DNA of 64,000 bases from Exilibacterium tricleocarpae (GCF_007004655.1 NZ_ML660087.1:258987-322986); one strand, 5' to 3'. Shown: positions 17,932-27,415, counted from the first letter of the stretch. Numbers and translations are program-made. Notes: generated by a model not told the origin, from the sequence alone.

Positions 17932-18660
17932 ATGAAAAAGCTAGTTGTTTTTTGGTTAATGCTGTCTTCCGTGGCCGTGTTTGCACAAGCCCCTGTTGAG
18001 TATTATTGGACTCAAGGGGCTAGTAGAGTTTATATGGGGCCTGCCAACGATAATATTTGCTATTTACAAGCAATGGGGGGACGCTTTGAAGGCAAGCGCG
18101 AGTCTGTGATGGTGGGGTATGATAACGGCCATTACAGACTGTCTGGAAGATCAAATCAACATAGCGTTTTTGCTAGAGCACGCTGTATCCAAGCTAATGG
18201 TGAGTTATATGAACACCGCGATGTGCTTTGGTGGCAGCCCCAAGATTCTGTGTTTGTTGCAGATAATAAAACGAATGTTTGTTATTTAAGACAAGTGAGT
18301 GGTAAATTTGAAGGGCCCGGAGAGGCAGTCAGGGTATACCGAGATGGCAATGGGTGGCGTATTAATGGCAAGTCTAATCAAATCAATGTGCATGCCCTTG
18401 CTAGATGTACAAAAATGCAAACCGGTTACTGGAGTAAAACCTATAGTTGGTCTCAGGGCCAACCCGACGTGGTGATGAGCCCATTTCATAATACTATTTG
18501 TGTATTGCAGCGTGTTACTGGTAAATTTGAGGGGTATGCAGAGTTTGTCCAAATTACCACCAATAATGGGAATGGGCGATACATGTTAGGGGGGAACTCT
18601 CGCCAAGTGGGAGTGGGAGCAACGGCTATCTGCTTTAAACCATCGGAAATAGGCACTTAA
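17932..18660 (+). CDS. Secreted protein with three internal Cys-pair repeats
   Basis: A 242-residue exported protein with signal peptide about 1-19 (Val-Phe-Ala-Gln cleavage). Three homologous units of about 55-70 residues follow, each beginning with an aromatic/Val segment and a Cys (NICYLQ, NVCYLR, TICVLQ), a central G-[RK]-F-E-G motif, a Gly-Lys/Asn-Ser segment and a final Cys (RARCI, LARCT, TAICF). One disulfide per unit is likely. AAGGAG ends five bases before the ATG at 17932, which decides against the GTG two codons upstream. Its AT-rich codon use differs from the flanking operons, suggesting transfer. I do not recognise the family; a lectin-like or toxin-like beta repeat is possible. 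Confidence 0.8.
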   Translation: MKKLVVFWLMLSSVAVFAQAPVEYYWTQGASRVYMGPANDNICYLQAMGGRFEGKRESVMVGYDNGHYRLSGRSNQHSVFARARCIQANGELYEHRDVLWWQPQDSVFVADNKTNVCYLRQVSGKFEGPGEAVRVYRDGNGWRINGKSNQINVHALARCTKMQTGYWSKTYSWSQGQPDVVMSPFHNTICVLQRVTGKFEGYAEFVQITTNNGNGRYMLGGNSRQVGVGATAICFKPSEIGT

Positions 18661-19257
18661 TCTTAATCCACTCTGCTGTTTGTTTGTTCTTAGTCGGTGA
18701 GTGTTGAGAGTGTGTTTTAGTCTGGTAAGAGGTGCTGTTGAGTCGGTGCTGCACAGTCATCGTTTGATTGCTGTTACTTGCCAATAGCACAGTGAATGTT
18801 GTTCTATGTTTAGATGCTGTAACAAGCTGTCGCTATCGAACAGCTTGTTACGACCGATAGTGCAATGTTTTGCACTGTGCACTCAACTCGCCACCGCTAA
18901 TCACAGCGTAAAGTCAATTAAAGCATGTTGTTGCTGTTATGCGATTGATATATCGATGATCAGCATTCAGTTGAGTGACGGGAAGTGCAGAGGCCAGCAA
19001 TGCTGTAGCGATACACGCTAACGCTGCGTGATAAAGCCGATTGCTACATCGACACAATACAACACAAAAAATTTATCTAAGACCTCACAGCAAACAGTTA
19101 TTGCCAGTTGTAACTACCCATTATCGCCATACTGATGTAACCAGTACTAGCAAATCATTAAGCCACAAAGCCTTGGGGACGCCTGCAACTTAGCAACCTA
19201 CACCTAAATTGCTAAGTTGCAGGCGTCCCTCAAAAAGGTGGCAAGAATTGAGGTCAA
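18661..19257. other. Gene-free region with hairpins
   Basis: No convincing gene. A perfect 12-bp hairpin GTAACAAGCTGT (18819-18830) / ACAGCTTGTTAC (18840-18851) lies 160 bases after the preceding gene; with no U-tract it is not a classical terminator. The 21-bp-arm hairpin at 19176-19229 closes the region. Confidence 0.6.
19176..19229. repeat. Perfect 21-bp stem hairpin, right border of the AT-rich segment
   Basis: Arms 19176-19196 (GGGACGCCTGCAACTTAGC...) and 19209-19229 are exact reverse complements around a 12-base loop. The left arm also pairs exactly with 16424-16444, so the 2.7 kb between carries terminal inverted repeats. A degenerate copy occurs at 20543-20632. The pattern does not fit integron attC core sites. 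Confidence 0.8.
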
Positions 19258-19305
19258 TCAATTGGCACACTTTTGCTTAAGGCAGTGCCATTCCAGGCGT
19301 CCCTC
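19256..19305. repeat. Solo outer end of the palindromic element, inside a gene 3' end
   Basis: TCAATTGGCACACTTTTGC followed by TTAAGGCAGTGCCATTCC is the outer-left end of the dispersed element in reverse orientation, without core or stem. It supplies the last codons and the stop of the minus-strand propeller gene (19258-20520). Confidence 0.7.
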
Positions 19306-20520
19306 AGAGGTAGAGGCCAGCACCGACTCGGGCACCCAACCAACGGTTATATGTTTCGGTGCCCTGCCTGCGGCAATACGGGCCAGTTCGCGCTGCTCGC
19401 GGATCGAGACCAGGGACACATCGTCACTTCTCGTATTCGCCAACAGGCAGACTTCCCCGCTGCTGTCAAAAACAGACCAACTCGGTGCATTGCCGACCTC
19501 AACCAAAGCCGCCACGCGCATATCGGTCGTTGTCACCAGGCCGGCATAGTCCGAGGCGCGTCCGGCGACGCACAGGGTAGCTTCGTCGGGTGATAGGGCC
19601 AGGCCGTGGTGCGGCGCCTCGAAATCCCAATCAGTTTCTGAAACCCCGGCAGCAACCGGAAGATCGAGACGGGCGATACGGCTATCGGTCAACAGGTCGT
19701 GGGCGATCAGGCTGTGAGTGTTGGACAACTGTGCGTAAAGTGTGGCCTCGTTGCCGGTAACCTGAAAAGGTCGAACACCGGCTTCGAATGCATAGCGCCT
19801 AACGGTAGTTAAAGACTGCGAATCGACCACCGTCACGGTGTAAGCATCTTCGTCGAGACCGCGCTCGCGCAACGGTTTTTGCATGTTGCCCAGGCTCGCC
19901 GTATAAATATGTTTACCGTCTTGGGTCGTATGCACGTCATGCGGCCACTGGCCAGCGACAAAGCTACCCAGCTTATCTCCCGTTGTCGTGTCCAAAACTT
20001 CTACCGAGTTACCGCCGTAGATAGTGGCGGAAACATAGAGCCGCCTGCCATCGGGGGCTATGGTCATATGATCGGCGCGAAAGCCGGCAATGGGGGTGCG
20101 CCACAACACCTCGCCGGTGGCAATATCGAAGGCCGCCACATCGGCGAGAAAACCCCGGGAGACAAACAGCACCTGGCCGTCCCGGGAGAGATCGCTGTCC
20201 TGCGCGTAGTTTAACCCGCCCCGGCGCTCGATAATGGCCTGGCCCAGCCATTGCAACGGGTCGCGGAGGAAACCCACTTGGGCCCCGTCGGGCTTGATGT
20301 CGATCAAACCAACCTGTTGCTGCCCGGCAATATCAATAAGCGTCACAGTCCCGTCGACAGCATTTGAGACAAAAGCAATCTCCTTTGCCGGACCTTGTAC
20401 GTTCGCCGTGGATTCTTTGCCACCACGGCCGTACGAGGCCTGGTTGAATACCTCAATGCCACAGACAATCAAGAGTGCCAGACTGATGGCGCCGGCGACA
20501 ACCGCCAGTCGTTGTTTCAT
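19258..20520 (-). CDS. Exported YVTN-type beta-propeller protein
   Basis: A 420-residue protein with an N-terminal signal or anchor (about 7-25) followed by propeller repeats of the YVTN/YncE or amine-dehydrogenase-beta type: EIAFVSNAVDGTVTLIDI, LSRDGQVLFVSRGFLADVAA, IAPDGRRLYVSATI, ALSPDEATLCVAG. The last ~15 residues (after LASTSEGRL) are encoded by a dispersed repeat, so the original C-terminus has probably been replaced. GGGGGAGGA lies directly before the ATG. Repeats flank both ends; the promoter would lie within the repeat cluster at 20521-20898. The substrate or partner is unknown. Confidence 0.75.
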   Translation of the reverse strand: MKQRLAVVAGAISLALLIVCGIEVFNQASYGRGGKESTANVQGPAKEIAFVSNAVDGTVTLIDIAGQQQVGLIDIKPDGAQVGFLRDPLQWLGQAIIERRGGLNYAQDSDLSRDGQVLFVSRGFLADVAAFDIATGEVLWRTPIAGFRADHMTIAPDGRRLYVSATIYGGNSVEVLDTTTGDKLGSFVAGQWPHDVHTTQDGKHIYTASLGNMQKPLRERGLDEDAYTVTVVDSQSLTTVRRYAFEAGVRPFQVTGNEATLYAQLSNTHSLIAHDLLTDSRIARLDLPVAAGVSETDWDFEAPHHGLALSPDEATLCVAGRASDYAGLVTTTDMRVAALVEVGNAPSWSVFDSSGEVCLLANTRSDDVSLVSIREQRELARIAAGRAPKHITVGWVPESVLASTSEGRLEWHCLKQKCAN

Positions 20521-20542
20521 TCCTCCCCCTGTGAGACCTTGG

Positions 20543-20632
20543 GGGACGCCTGCAACTTAGCAACTTAGGTATAGGCTGCCGAATCCGCACAATGCAGCGA
20601 ATTTTGATTAGTCGCCAAGTTGCAGGCGTCCC
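20543..20632. repeat. Degenerate copy of the 21-bp-arm hairpin
   Basis: The left arm 20543-20563 is identical to 19176-19196; the right side keeps 16 bases (20617-20632) of the complementary arm, with a longer loop of about 53 bases. It abuts copy B of the palindromic element, as the two families also abut at 16129-16149. Confidence 0.7.
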
Positions 20633-20882
20633 GAATGGCACTTCCTTAAGCAAAAATGTGCCAATTGACCGGTCTGGCTCAGGCTGAAGCCTTCAGAAAC
20701 ACGGGCTAGGCGCCCCCTCGATGAACCCGTCCATGGGGACTTCCCGACAGCATCCCTGCTGTCGAGAGTTTCTGAAGGCTTCAGCCTGAGCCAGACCTAC
20801 TTTCAGTACGCTTAATCGAGGCTGGTTCGATTGGATCAGAGATCGATAAACCGACGCAAATACGCTTAAGGAAGTGCCATTC
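20633..20882. repeat. Palindromic element, copy B (complete)
   Basis: A complete nested palindrome. The outer arms 20633-20651 and 20864-20882 are a perfect 19-bp inverted repeat (GAATGGCACTTCCTTAAGC). The main stem 20671-20700 / 20768-20797 is a perfect 30-bp inverted repeat beginning GGTCTGGCTCAGG. The 67-base loop holds CGACAGCA-TCCC-TGCTGTCG. It lies just beyond the 3' end of icd and upstream of the propeller gene. Confidence 0.9.
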
Positions 20883-20898
20883 CAGGCGTCCCTCTATG

Positions 20899-22413
20899 CT
20901 ATTCACCCTGTCCCAGTGAAAAGCCTCGCTTGCCGTCAAATTTGTAGAGATTTTCGCTTTTTATAACGTCGAAGCCACCGGCGTCCAAACTGGATAGCAA
21001 GGCCAGCACCTGCCGGTATTCGATTTTCTGGTAGACAGGCTCATCGGCGACTATATCGGCGTCGACCGAGACAAACCGGCAGCGCCAGTGATCTGTGCAA
21101 AATGTTTCCGGGATACCGTCCGGATAGACCTTGACCCCACGGTTGGTAACCATTTTTAATTTCAGGCCGCCGGCGCCGAGGGCGTTTAGCGCATGCCCCA
21201 GCTTATTGGCATCACGTTCCTGCCAATCCAGGAAAACATCCACGCCGACCAATGTTTTCTCGGCCGGCTTTCTTGAAAACGCCGGGATAACAATACGGCC
21301 TTGGCCGCCGCTTAAAGCGCTTTTTTTCAGCTGTTCAGGTTCCGCTCCCAATCTCTCTATCACCTCGGCGGCGAACTCATCCGTCGATACTGCCCGGGTA
21401 CTTTGGCCTTCGATAAAAATGTCTTTGGTGTGAAAGCCCTGCTCAATCGTCGCCAGCCAAGCGTTTTTGACTTTGTCGGCTACGGTTTGCTGACCGATAT
21501 GGGCCAGCATCATCACCGCGGCATTGAGCAGCCCCGAGGGGTTGGCGATATTGCGGCCGGCTATATCGGGTGCGGAGCCGTGAATGGCCTCGAACATGGC
21601 TACGTCGGTGCCTATGTTTGCAGAGCCCGCCATGCCCACCGAGCCGGCAATTTCCGCAGCGATATCCGAAACAATATCACCGTAAAGGTTGGAGGTAACG
21701 ACCACGTCGTAGCCCTCCGGCCTGCTCGCCAGCCGTGCCGAAGCGATATCGATAATCTGCGCGTCCTTTTCGATGTCGGGATACTCGGCCCCTATTTCAT
21801 CAAAAACAGTGTGGAAAAGCCCGTCGGTCAGTTTCATGATATTGTCTTTGACCATACAGGTGACCTTGCGCCTGTCATAAGCCCTTGCGTATTCGAAGGC
21901 GTAGCGCACAATACGCTCACAGCCCGGTCGGGTGATCAACTTCAGACACTGCACTACATCCTGGGTTTGCCGATGTTCGATACCCGCGTAGAGGTCCTCC
22001 TCGTTTTCACGGATAACAACGAGGTCCATTTCCGGAAAGTGTGTGTGGATATAAGGCGATAGCGACATCACCGGCCTGACATTGGCGAACAGCCCGAGCG
22101 ACTTGCGCAGCGTCACATTCAGGCTTTTATACCCCTTGCCCTGGGGGGTGGTAATAGGGCTTTTTAAAATGACTTTGTTTTTCCTGACAGTATCCCATGC
22201 TGCCGCGGTGATGCCGGAGGTATTGCCCGACAGGTACACCGCCTTGCCGACATCGATAAATTCCGGTTCAATGCCGGCGCCCGCTGCATCCAGTATTCTC
22301 AAGGTGGCATCCATGATCTCGGGGCCTATGCCGTCCCCTCTGGCTACAGCTACTTTTACGAGTGTTTTTGTGTCGGTGTGGGGTGTGGCGGGTTGAGCTG
22401 ATAAATTCTTCAT
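20899..22413 (-). CDS. icd: Isocitrate dehydrogenase
   Basis: A 504-residue isocitrate/isopropylmalate dehydrogenase family enzyme of the long (about 480-500 residue) type seen in Thermus and Rickettsia, with an extra C-terminal domain (about 345-504). Visible motifs are VARGDGIGPEIMDATLRI, the substrate loop KSLNVTLRKSLGLFANVRP, IRENEEDLYAGIEH, the catalytic Lys/Tyr region KDNIMKLTDGLF, the metal site TSNLYGDIVSDIAAEI and EAIHGSAPDIAGRNIANPSG. It converts isocitrate to 2-oxoglutarate in the TCA cycle, probably with NADP, though the cofactor is not proven here. It stands alone between repeats and a long gene-free stretch. Confidence 0.9.
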   Translation of the reverse strand: MKNLSAQPATPHTDTKTLVKVAVARGDGIGPEIMDATLRILDAAGAGIEPEFIDVGKAVYLSGNTSGITAAAWDTVRKNKVILKSPITTPQGKGYKSLNVTLRKSLGLFANVRPVMSLSPYIHTHFPEMDLVVIRENEEDLYAGIEHRQTQDVVQCLKLITRPGCERIVRYAFEYARAYDRRKVTCMVKDNIMKLTDGLFHTVFDEIGAEYPDIEKDAQIIDIASARLASRPEGYDVVVTSNLYGDIVSDIAAEIAGSVGMAGSANIGTDVAMFEAIHGSAPDIAGRNIANPSGLLNAAVMMLAHIGQQTVADKVKNAWLATIEQGFHTKDIFIEGQSTRAVSTDEFAAEVIERLGAEPEQLKKSALSGGQGRIVIPAFSRKPAEKTLVGVDVFLDWQERDANKLGHALNALGAGGLKLKMVTNRGVKVYPDGIPETFCTDHWRCRFVSVDADIVADEPVYQKIEYRQVLALLSSLDAGGFDVIKSENLYKFDGKRGFSLGQGE

Positions 22414-22720
22414 CGATTTTCATTTACCCGAAGCGAGAGGAATAGGGTTGAGTGTCCGGGCGCTAAAAACGAGGCACCTGACCCTGGCGGGTAAGGCCGG
22501 CAGCGAGTGCGGACAATCTGACCGGGTATTCTAACCGCCGGGCCCTGCTACAACAATATGGTGTTGTTGTGCAGGTTCAAAACGTCGTGCCAATCATTTC
22601 CTTGGACGGACTGCCGTATAAGCATATGCCCGACTTTAAGAGTCCTTAGAAAAGATAGGTTTACTGCTTTTTCATGCAGTGGGCGTTGGACCATTGCGTG
22701 TAAAGTGTAGTCTTGCTTCT

Positions 22721-22761
22721 GGCGACTTGAAGAGGCTGAACATCTGCCCCTTCAAGTCGCC
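22721..22761. repeat. 12-bp hairpin
   Basis: GGCGACTTGAAG (22721-22732) and CTTCAAGTCGCC (22750-22761) are exact reverse complements around a 17-base loop, with further partial pairing inside. There is no following T-run, so a terminator is unlikely. Function unknown. Confidence 0.6.
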
Positions 22762-23740
22762 GATCCTGGTTAAAGGCTGCGACTTCGAAGCAGGGCGATC
22801 TAATACTTCAGGCTGGCTATTGATAGAAAGTATTTCAATGTCTTTCTCTTATTTCGTATACCCGGAAAAGTCATCGGCATCGATTCTTGCCCTGTTCTCG
22901 GCATTCAACTTGTCGTAATACCCTTTTTCCTTTTTTTATTAGGGTGTTGTGACGTGTATGACCAGAGGCTACGCAGAGACGCATTCACGTCTTAACCCGA
23001 CGCAGTGTTGTTAGGACGAAGGCGCGGGTATAGCGATCGTGTGGTGGCGCATCACGCTAAAGAGCGTCAAACGTTATCATTCACCTTTATGCAAATACCG
23101 TTATCAATCCAAATGTCGTCGGAGGACTACGGATGGGAGTCATACTTTTTACTAGGCAAGCGGGGCGCGTAGTTGAGTCGGCGGACATTCGATCACAGAT
23201 GTCGCCTTTACGAGGCGAGGCGAGGCGTGTTCACCCTCGGTAACCTGGAGCACTCAATTAGGTCTCCGACGGCTCTTAAGTTATTTCCAGAGCGGACATG
23301 TACCAGCGGAGGAAAATTTGGCGCTAAAATGTGTGAGGGTTCGGCCTGTCCCGTGTCTATTTTAGGAGTTTGTCAATTACATAGTTTTCCCAAGCGGTAA
23401 TATATATGACAGGCTTTTAGAGATTTGATAAGAGTTTATCATCAGTTTGGCAGCGAACTTTTCTCGAAACCCTTGGTGGTAAGTATTAGAAAAATCGCTG
23501 AATTGAAGATCGCGAAAAAGCAGTTGGTAATTTTAAGTACGATTTTTGGCGGTTTTGTAAAAATAATGACGAATAGAAATTCACATAGAGCTTGCGAGAA
23601 AAATTCACGACTTGGTCTGGTTTGGTAATGGTTTTTACAAAAAACTACAATTTTTTTTAGTCGATCTGGGGTAGGATGCTATCCGGTGAAAAGATAGTTT
23701 CAAATATCAGCCAAGCATCAGTTTTGGTTATTGCTTTTTG

Positions 23741-23780
23741 AAGTAAAGGTCTAGGTTTTGAAGTAAAGGTCTAGGTTTTG
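23741..23780. repeat. 20-bp direct tandem repeat
   Basis: AAGTAAAGGTCTAGGTTTTG occurs twice head to tail (23741-23760 and 23761-23780) with a partial third unit. It sits in AT-rich non-coding sequence. Confidence 0.85.
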
Positions 23781-24227
23781 AGGTAATAGTGGAAGGCGAA
23801 CAGGTGTTCCCGGCGAGAGCCCATCTCTCTTACACGGAAAAGTATTCTGAGCTATAAAATTTTCGAACGCTATGTGACGAGAGCTTTTGGGGTTTTTGAT
23901 AACTCCAGGAAAATTAATGGTGCAAAAAAGAAATTCCTAGTGTTGAGAAGGTTTTTTGAAAAGCGGTTTTTTGCCTGGAAAAACAGCGAGTTGTCTATTG
24001 GTCAACGTGTTTTCTGTTGAAAAACGACGTAGGGAATAGCGCCCCGGCCATTCTCGGTGGAATGGGGCGAAGCGCATGATGCTCATACGATAACGTTAAT
24101 TAGGTGGAGGTGGTGCCATCTTGGCCGACTGGGCTGGCAATAGCGGACAGGGTGGCAGACTGAGTGATCGCAGCTGAGAATACTGTGTTATTCCGTGATT
24201 TTATAAAATGAAAATAACGAGGGTTTT

Positions 24228-25898
24228 ATGGTGGTAAGTTTACGTGTTCTTTTAGTAGTTGCCGTGTTAAGTGTGACGGTGGCCGGTAACGTACTGTCGT
24301 CTGATAAGTTTGCAGTGACGCGATCTGCCACTGCTCTCAACAGCGGTGGTACTGTGATGATTCATTCGATACGCGCTTCCCGCACGGATTGTGTGTCCCC
24401 GTGCACCGTGGTTTTCAGTGCCGACAACGTGGAAGATACAGCCAGCAGCACAGATAATGACTGGTATAATCTCGGCTACTATTGGGATTATGGCGACAGC
24501 ACTGCCGATGAAAACTACGGGCTCTACCGGCGCGGGGCTGACTACTTCAGGGACGATGCCAATGGGGCTTCGCGGGAATTCGATACTACGCCGCTCGGAG
24601 CCCATACCTATTTGTGTGAGAGCGGAACCTGCACATTTCACGCAGGGCTTTCAGTCCGGAATGCGCTAGGGGATTGGGCGACAGACTGGATAACCATAAC
24701 GGTACGATCACAGTCTGTCGAATATCCCGGAACATCCACAGTCTGTGTATCGAGTGGTGCGAACTACGCCGACTGCCCGGCAGGTGCTCAACAGGCCCTA
24801 GCGTTACCCGATTACGGCACCTGGGAGAATAATACACGATATCTGCTCAAATCTGGTGAGACGCACAGCATGGATGGAAAGTGTATCGAGTTCGATACCG
24901 ACAATGTTCTTATATCGTCATACGGCACAGACAGTTTTCCTACTTTGTCAACACTCCTTAATATTGGCAGTGATAGTGCAAACTGCAAGGATGTCACTCC
25001 GAACGATGCCACTGTTGCGGGATATGCTAATCCGTGGTGGATTAGTAATATTACCCTGACAAAACTTCGCATACGCGAAATCCGGCTTAACGCCTCGTTT
25101 CGAAATATAGGTCTGCATGACATTGATATGAATTGGGAGAATGAAGATTTCGGCGGGGGTATCCACACGTCATCAGTTGACTTTTGTTCTAAATCTCAAA
25201 CTCTCACTTGTTCGAATGTACCTCTACCCTATGGTGTTTACATGTCGGAAGTTAAATTGGTCGGGTCGAGAGTCAATCCCCCTGGAACAAACGTTGGTTT
25301 TTGGACAACCAGTGGTGTGTCGTATATTGCATTTTTAAATAGTGTAGCGCACGTGGCCTATCAACATAATATTCGAATCGAAGGCGCTTCACGGGTGCTC
25401 GTTGCGCACAGTGATCTGCTCGGTGACCACATCGGAAAATCCGGAAAGAAGCATAAGGTTACAATAAGGCCGGAAGGCTACAGGAATGCAGATATGCTCA
25501 ATCAAATGCGAGTTCCTTCAGGCGATAAATCACGGGTTTATGATAGCCGCTACATAGTGATTGCCGATAACTATATCGGTACTCCCGCTTCTGTTGGCAA
25601 CGCATCGGCGATTGCCGTGATGACGACCAATGGGACGGTTGCAGAAACTGTGCGCTGGGGGATTGTGGATAACAACACGTTTGATTTATCGGGCGGCTCG
25701 GGCGATGGTCCGTCTGCATTCGATATTCGTTTGTCGGGATATGATCTGGGCTGTTATACGACTAATGACCAGGAGGCCCGACAGGGGTGTGGGGACGGAG
25801 GACAACGGGGAATACCGACTGGGTTTTACAACAAAAGACTATTTGGCGAAAAGCCGGTCGCACCAGACAGTCCGGGCACTTACGGTGGATTTTATTAG
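24228..25898 (+). CDS. Secreted PKD-like plus right-handed beta-helix protein
   Basis: A 556-residue secreted protein with signal peptide about 1-20. Residues about 45-165 resemble a Cys-containing PKD-like domain (YYWDYGDSTADENYG, Cys pairs at DCVSPC and CESGTC). About 170-540 looks like a parallel beta-helix of the pectate-lyase-like type, with recurring short hydrophobic strands (WISNITLTKLRIREI, NIRIEGASRVLVAHSDLLGD, IVIADNYIG, WGIVDNNTFDLSGG). Such proteins bind or cleave polysaccharides; catalytic residues cannot be assigned. CGAGGG precedes the ATG. Codon use is AT-richer than in the operons, and the gene stands alone after a long non-coding stretch, consistent with acquisition. Confidence 0.7.
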   Translation: MVVSLRVLLVVAVLSVTVAGNVLSSDKFAVTRSATALNSGGTVMIHSIRASRTDCVSPCTVVFSADNVEDTASSTDNDWYNLGYYWDYGDSTADENYGLYRRGADYFRDDANGASREFDTTPLGAHTYLCESGTCTFHAGLSVRNALGDWATDWITITVRSQSVEYPGTSTVCVSSGANYADCPAGAQQALALPDYGTWENNTRYLLKSGETHSMDGKCIEFDTDNVLISSYGTDSFPTLSTLLNIGSDSANCKDVTPNDATVAGYANPWWISNITLTKLRIREIRLNASFRNIGLHDIDMNWENEDFGGGIHTSSVDFCSKSQTLTCSNVPLPYGVYMSEVKLVGSRVNPPGTNVGFWTTSGVSYIAFLNSVAHVAYQHNIRIEGASRVLVAHSDLLGDHIGKSGKKHKVTIRPEGYRNADMLNQMRVPSGDKSRVYDSRYIVIADNYIGTPASVGNASAIAVMTTNGTVAETVRWGIVDNNTFDLSGGSGDGPSAFDIRLSGYDLGCYTTNDQEARQGCGDGGQRGIPTGFYNKRLFGEKPVAPDSPGTYGGFY

Positions 25899-26231
25899 TG
25901 GCCGGGTGAGGCACAAGTGTTAAACAGAGCGCTTGGATAGGTTGACTGGTACTGAGTGGGGTTTACCTAAGCAATACTGGGTCACCTGATTGCTTGTTGT
26001 TAGTGGCCTGAGTTAGGGGGGCACCCGACACGTCCCTGATTCTTGCAGATTACCGGGGATAAATAATAGTGACAACCTGGTAACTTATGCATCCCGGTTA
26101 TTGTTGTAGGCGCAATAGACTTTTGACATTGCGGTCATTTTTATCCTGCTACAGGCCGCTATACTGGGCGCGATAGTCAGATGCGAAAACTTTTCACCAC
26201 CGTCTAATGCTGCTTCACGACCGGAGTCCGT
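25899..26231. other. Intergenic region, nothing recognised
   Basis: 333 bases without a plausible gene. The end (CGGAGTCCGT) includes a Shine-Dalgarno-like CGGAG for the next gene. Confidence 0.6.
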
Positions 26232-26657
26232 ATGAACCGTGTAAACATCCAGAAAATCCAACCCGCTGCCTATAAGGCTTTACTTGAACTTGAGGGCTAC
26301 CTGGCCGACTCCAGGTTGCCGGCGTTATTGAGGGAGTTGATTCGGCTGCGCGCCTCACAAATCAATGGCTGTAGTCTCTGTCAAGGTATGCATACTGAAG
26401 GCGCCAAGAAACTTGGCGCAACAGATGAGCAACTGGTCGCGCTACCCCATTGGCGGTCAACCGACTTGTTTGACGAAAAAGAAAAAGCCGTACTGGCTGT
26501 TACCGAGGCGGTCACTTTAATCGCCGATGAAGGTTTGCCCGACCCACTGTATAGGGAAGTAAGGAAATTTTTAAAGGCAGAGGAAATTGCGCAGTTGATT
26601 GTGCTGATTGCCACCATCAACGCCTGGAACCGCATTGGCGTTGCAACCGCAGCCTGA
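26232..26657 (+). CDS. AhpD-like carboxymuconolactone decarboxylase family protein
   Basis: A 141-residue all-helical protein of the AhpD/CMD family. The signature is ELIRLRASQINGCSLCQGMH: CxxC at Cys47-Cys50 and His54, as in alkylhydroperoxidase AhpD core proteins that reduce peroxides through thiols. The tail (EIAQLIVLIATINAWNRIG) is also typical. Length matches the family. A role in peroxide or organic hydroperoxide defence is likely. It is single-gene, with the exported cupin gene following after about 90 bases. Confidence 0.85.
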   Translation: MNRVNIQKIQPAAYKALLELEGYLADSRLPALLRELIRLRASQINGCSLCQGMHTEGAKKLGATDEQLVALPHWRSTDLFDEKEKAVLAVTEAVTLIADEGLPDPLYREVRKFLKAEEIAQLIVLIATINAWNRIGVATAA

Positions 26658-26749
26658 TGTGTGGTGGCGGTGACGCCGGAGTACTAAGCGTTATCGCCGT
26701 TTGTGGAAGCAGGCTATTGTAGCTAACCTTAAAAAGAGATTTACAAGGT

Positions 26750-27163
26750 ATGAAATTAGTCGCATTGATCATGTTTGCACTATTCGGTCTCCGGTCACAC
26801 TATGCCACCGCCCACGATGTCAATCATGGCGTGGAGCGAAAAATACTCAGTTCCTCTGCCCTGCAAAATATACCTGGGCACTCGCTGACCGCGGTGACTG
26901 TGGAATTGCAGCCGGGGATTTCCGTGCCGGCTCATAAGCATGAGGGGTTTGTGTTTGCCTATGTTATTAGCGGCGAGGTAAAGTCACAACTTAACCAGGA
27001 GGCAGCGAAGGTTTATCGTGCCGGTCAGAGTTGGATAGAAAAACCTGGCGACCAGCACAGTATCACAATGAATATCAGCAATACCGAGAACGCAAAACTG
27101 CTGGCGGTATTTGTTGCGCCAACAGGTGCTGCGCTGACCACGCCTACCTCTGCCGACCGGTAA
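26750..27163 (+). CDS. Exported cupin-domain protein
   Basis: A 137-residue protein with a signal peptide (about 1-21) and one cupin barrel. Metal-ligand motif 1 is visible as PAHKHEGFVFAYVISGEV (two His and a Glu nearby) and motif 2 as PGDQHSI. Small periplasmic cupins of this kind often sense or sequester small ligands or protect against oxidants. It follows the AhpD-like gene in the same direction, so they may be co-transcribed. The precise role is unknown. Confidence 0.8.
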   Translation: MKLVALIMFALFGLRSHYATAHDVNHGVERKILSSSALQNIPGHSLTAVTVELQPGISVPAHKHEGFVFAYVISGEVKSQLNQEAAKVYRAGQSWIEKPGDQHSITMNISNTENAKLLAVFVAPTGAALTTPTSADR

Positions 27164-27415
27164 TCGAGAAGTTTGTAATCGCACCTCTCTCAGGGGCGAT
27201 GCCGTTTTGCCGCATCAACACGCCGATATCGCTGATGTGCTTGCATTCACGTTGAAGTGCCGGTCCTTTTGCGCCAGACTATGCCGACCGGATAAACCGT
27301 CGGGGTTTATCCGGAACCGGCCGATATGGGGCTGTTCACTCTCGAACTGAACACCGGGCCAGGAGTTGGACCATGATGTTGGAACAAAACAAACAGGGGC
27401 GGGGTAGACGGCCAT

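Larger units (their letters stand above)
22414..24227. other. 1.8-kb region without recognisable genes
   Basis: Short open frames only, none with family features. The second half is AT-rich. It contains the hairpin at 22721-22761 and the 20-bp tandem repeat at 23741-23780. The 5' end holds the icd promoter region and the 3' end the promoter of the beta-helix gene at 24228. A non-coding RNA cannot be excluded by eye. Confidence 0.5.

Noticed and set aside
16424-19229. Integron attC sites as the nature of the 21-bp hairpins
   Set aside because: The stem lacks paired RYYYAAC/GTTRRRY core sites and the bulged-base layout of attC, and no integron integrase is in the window.
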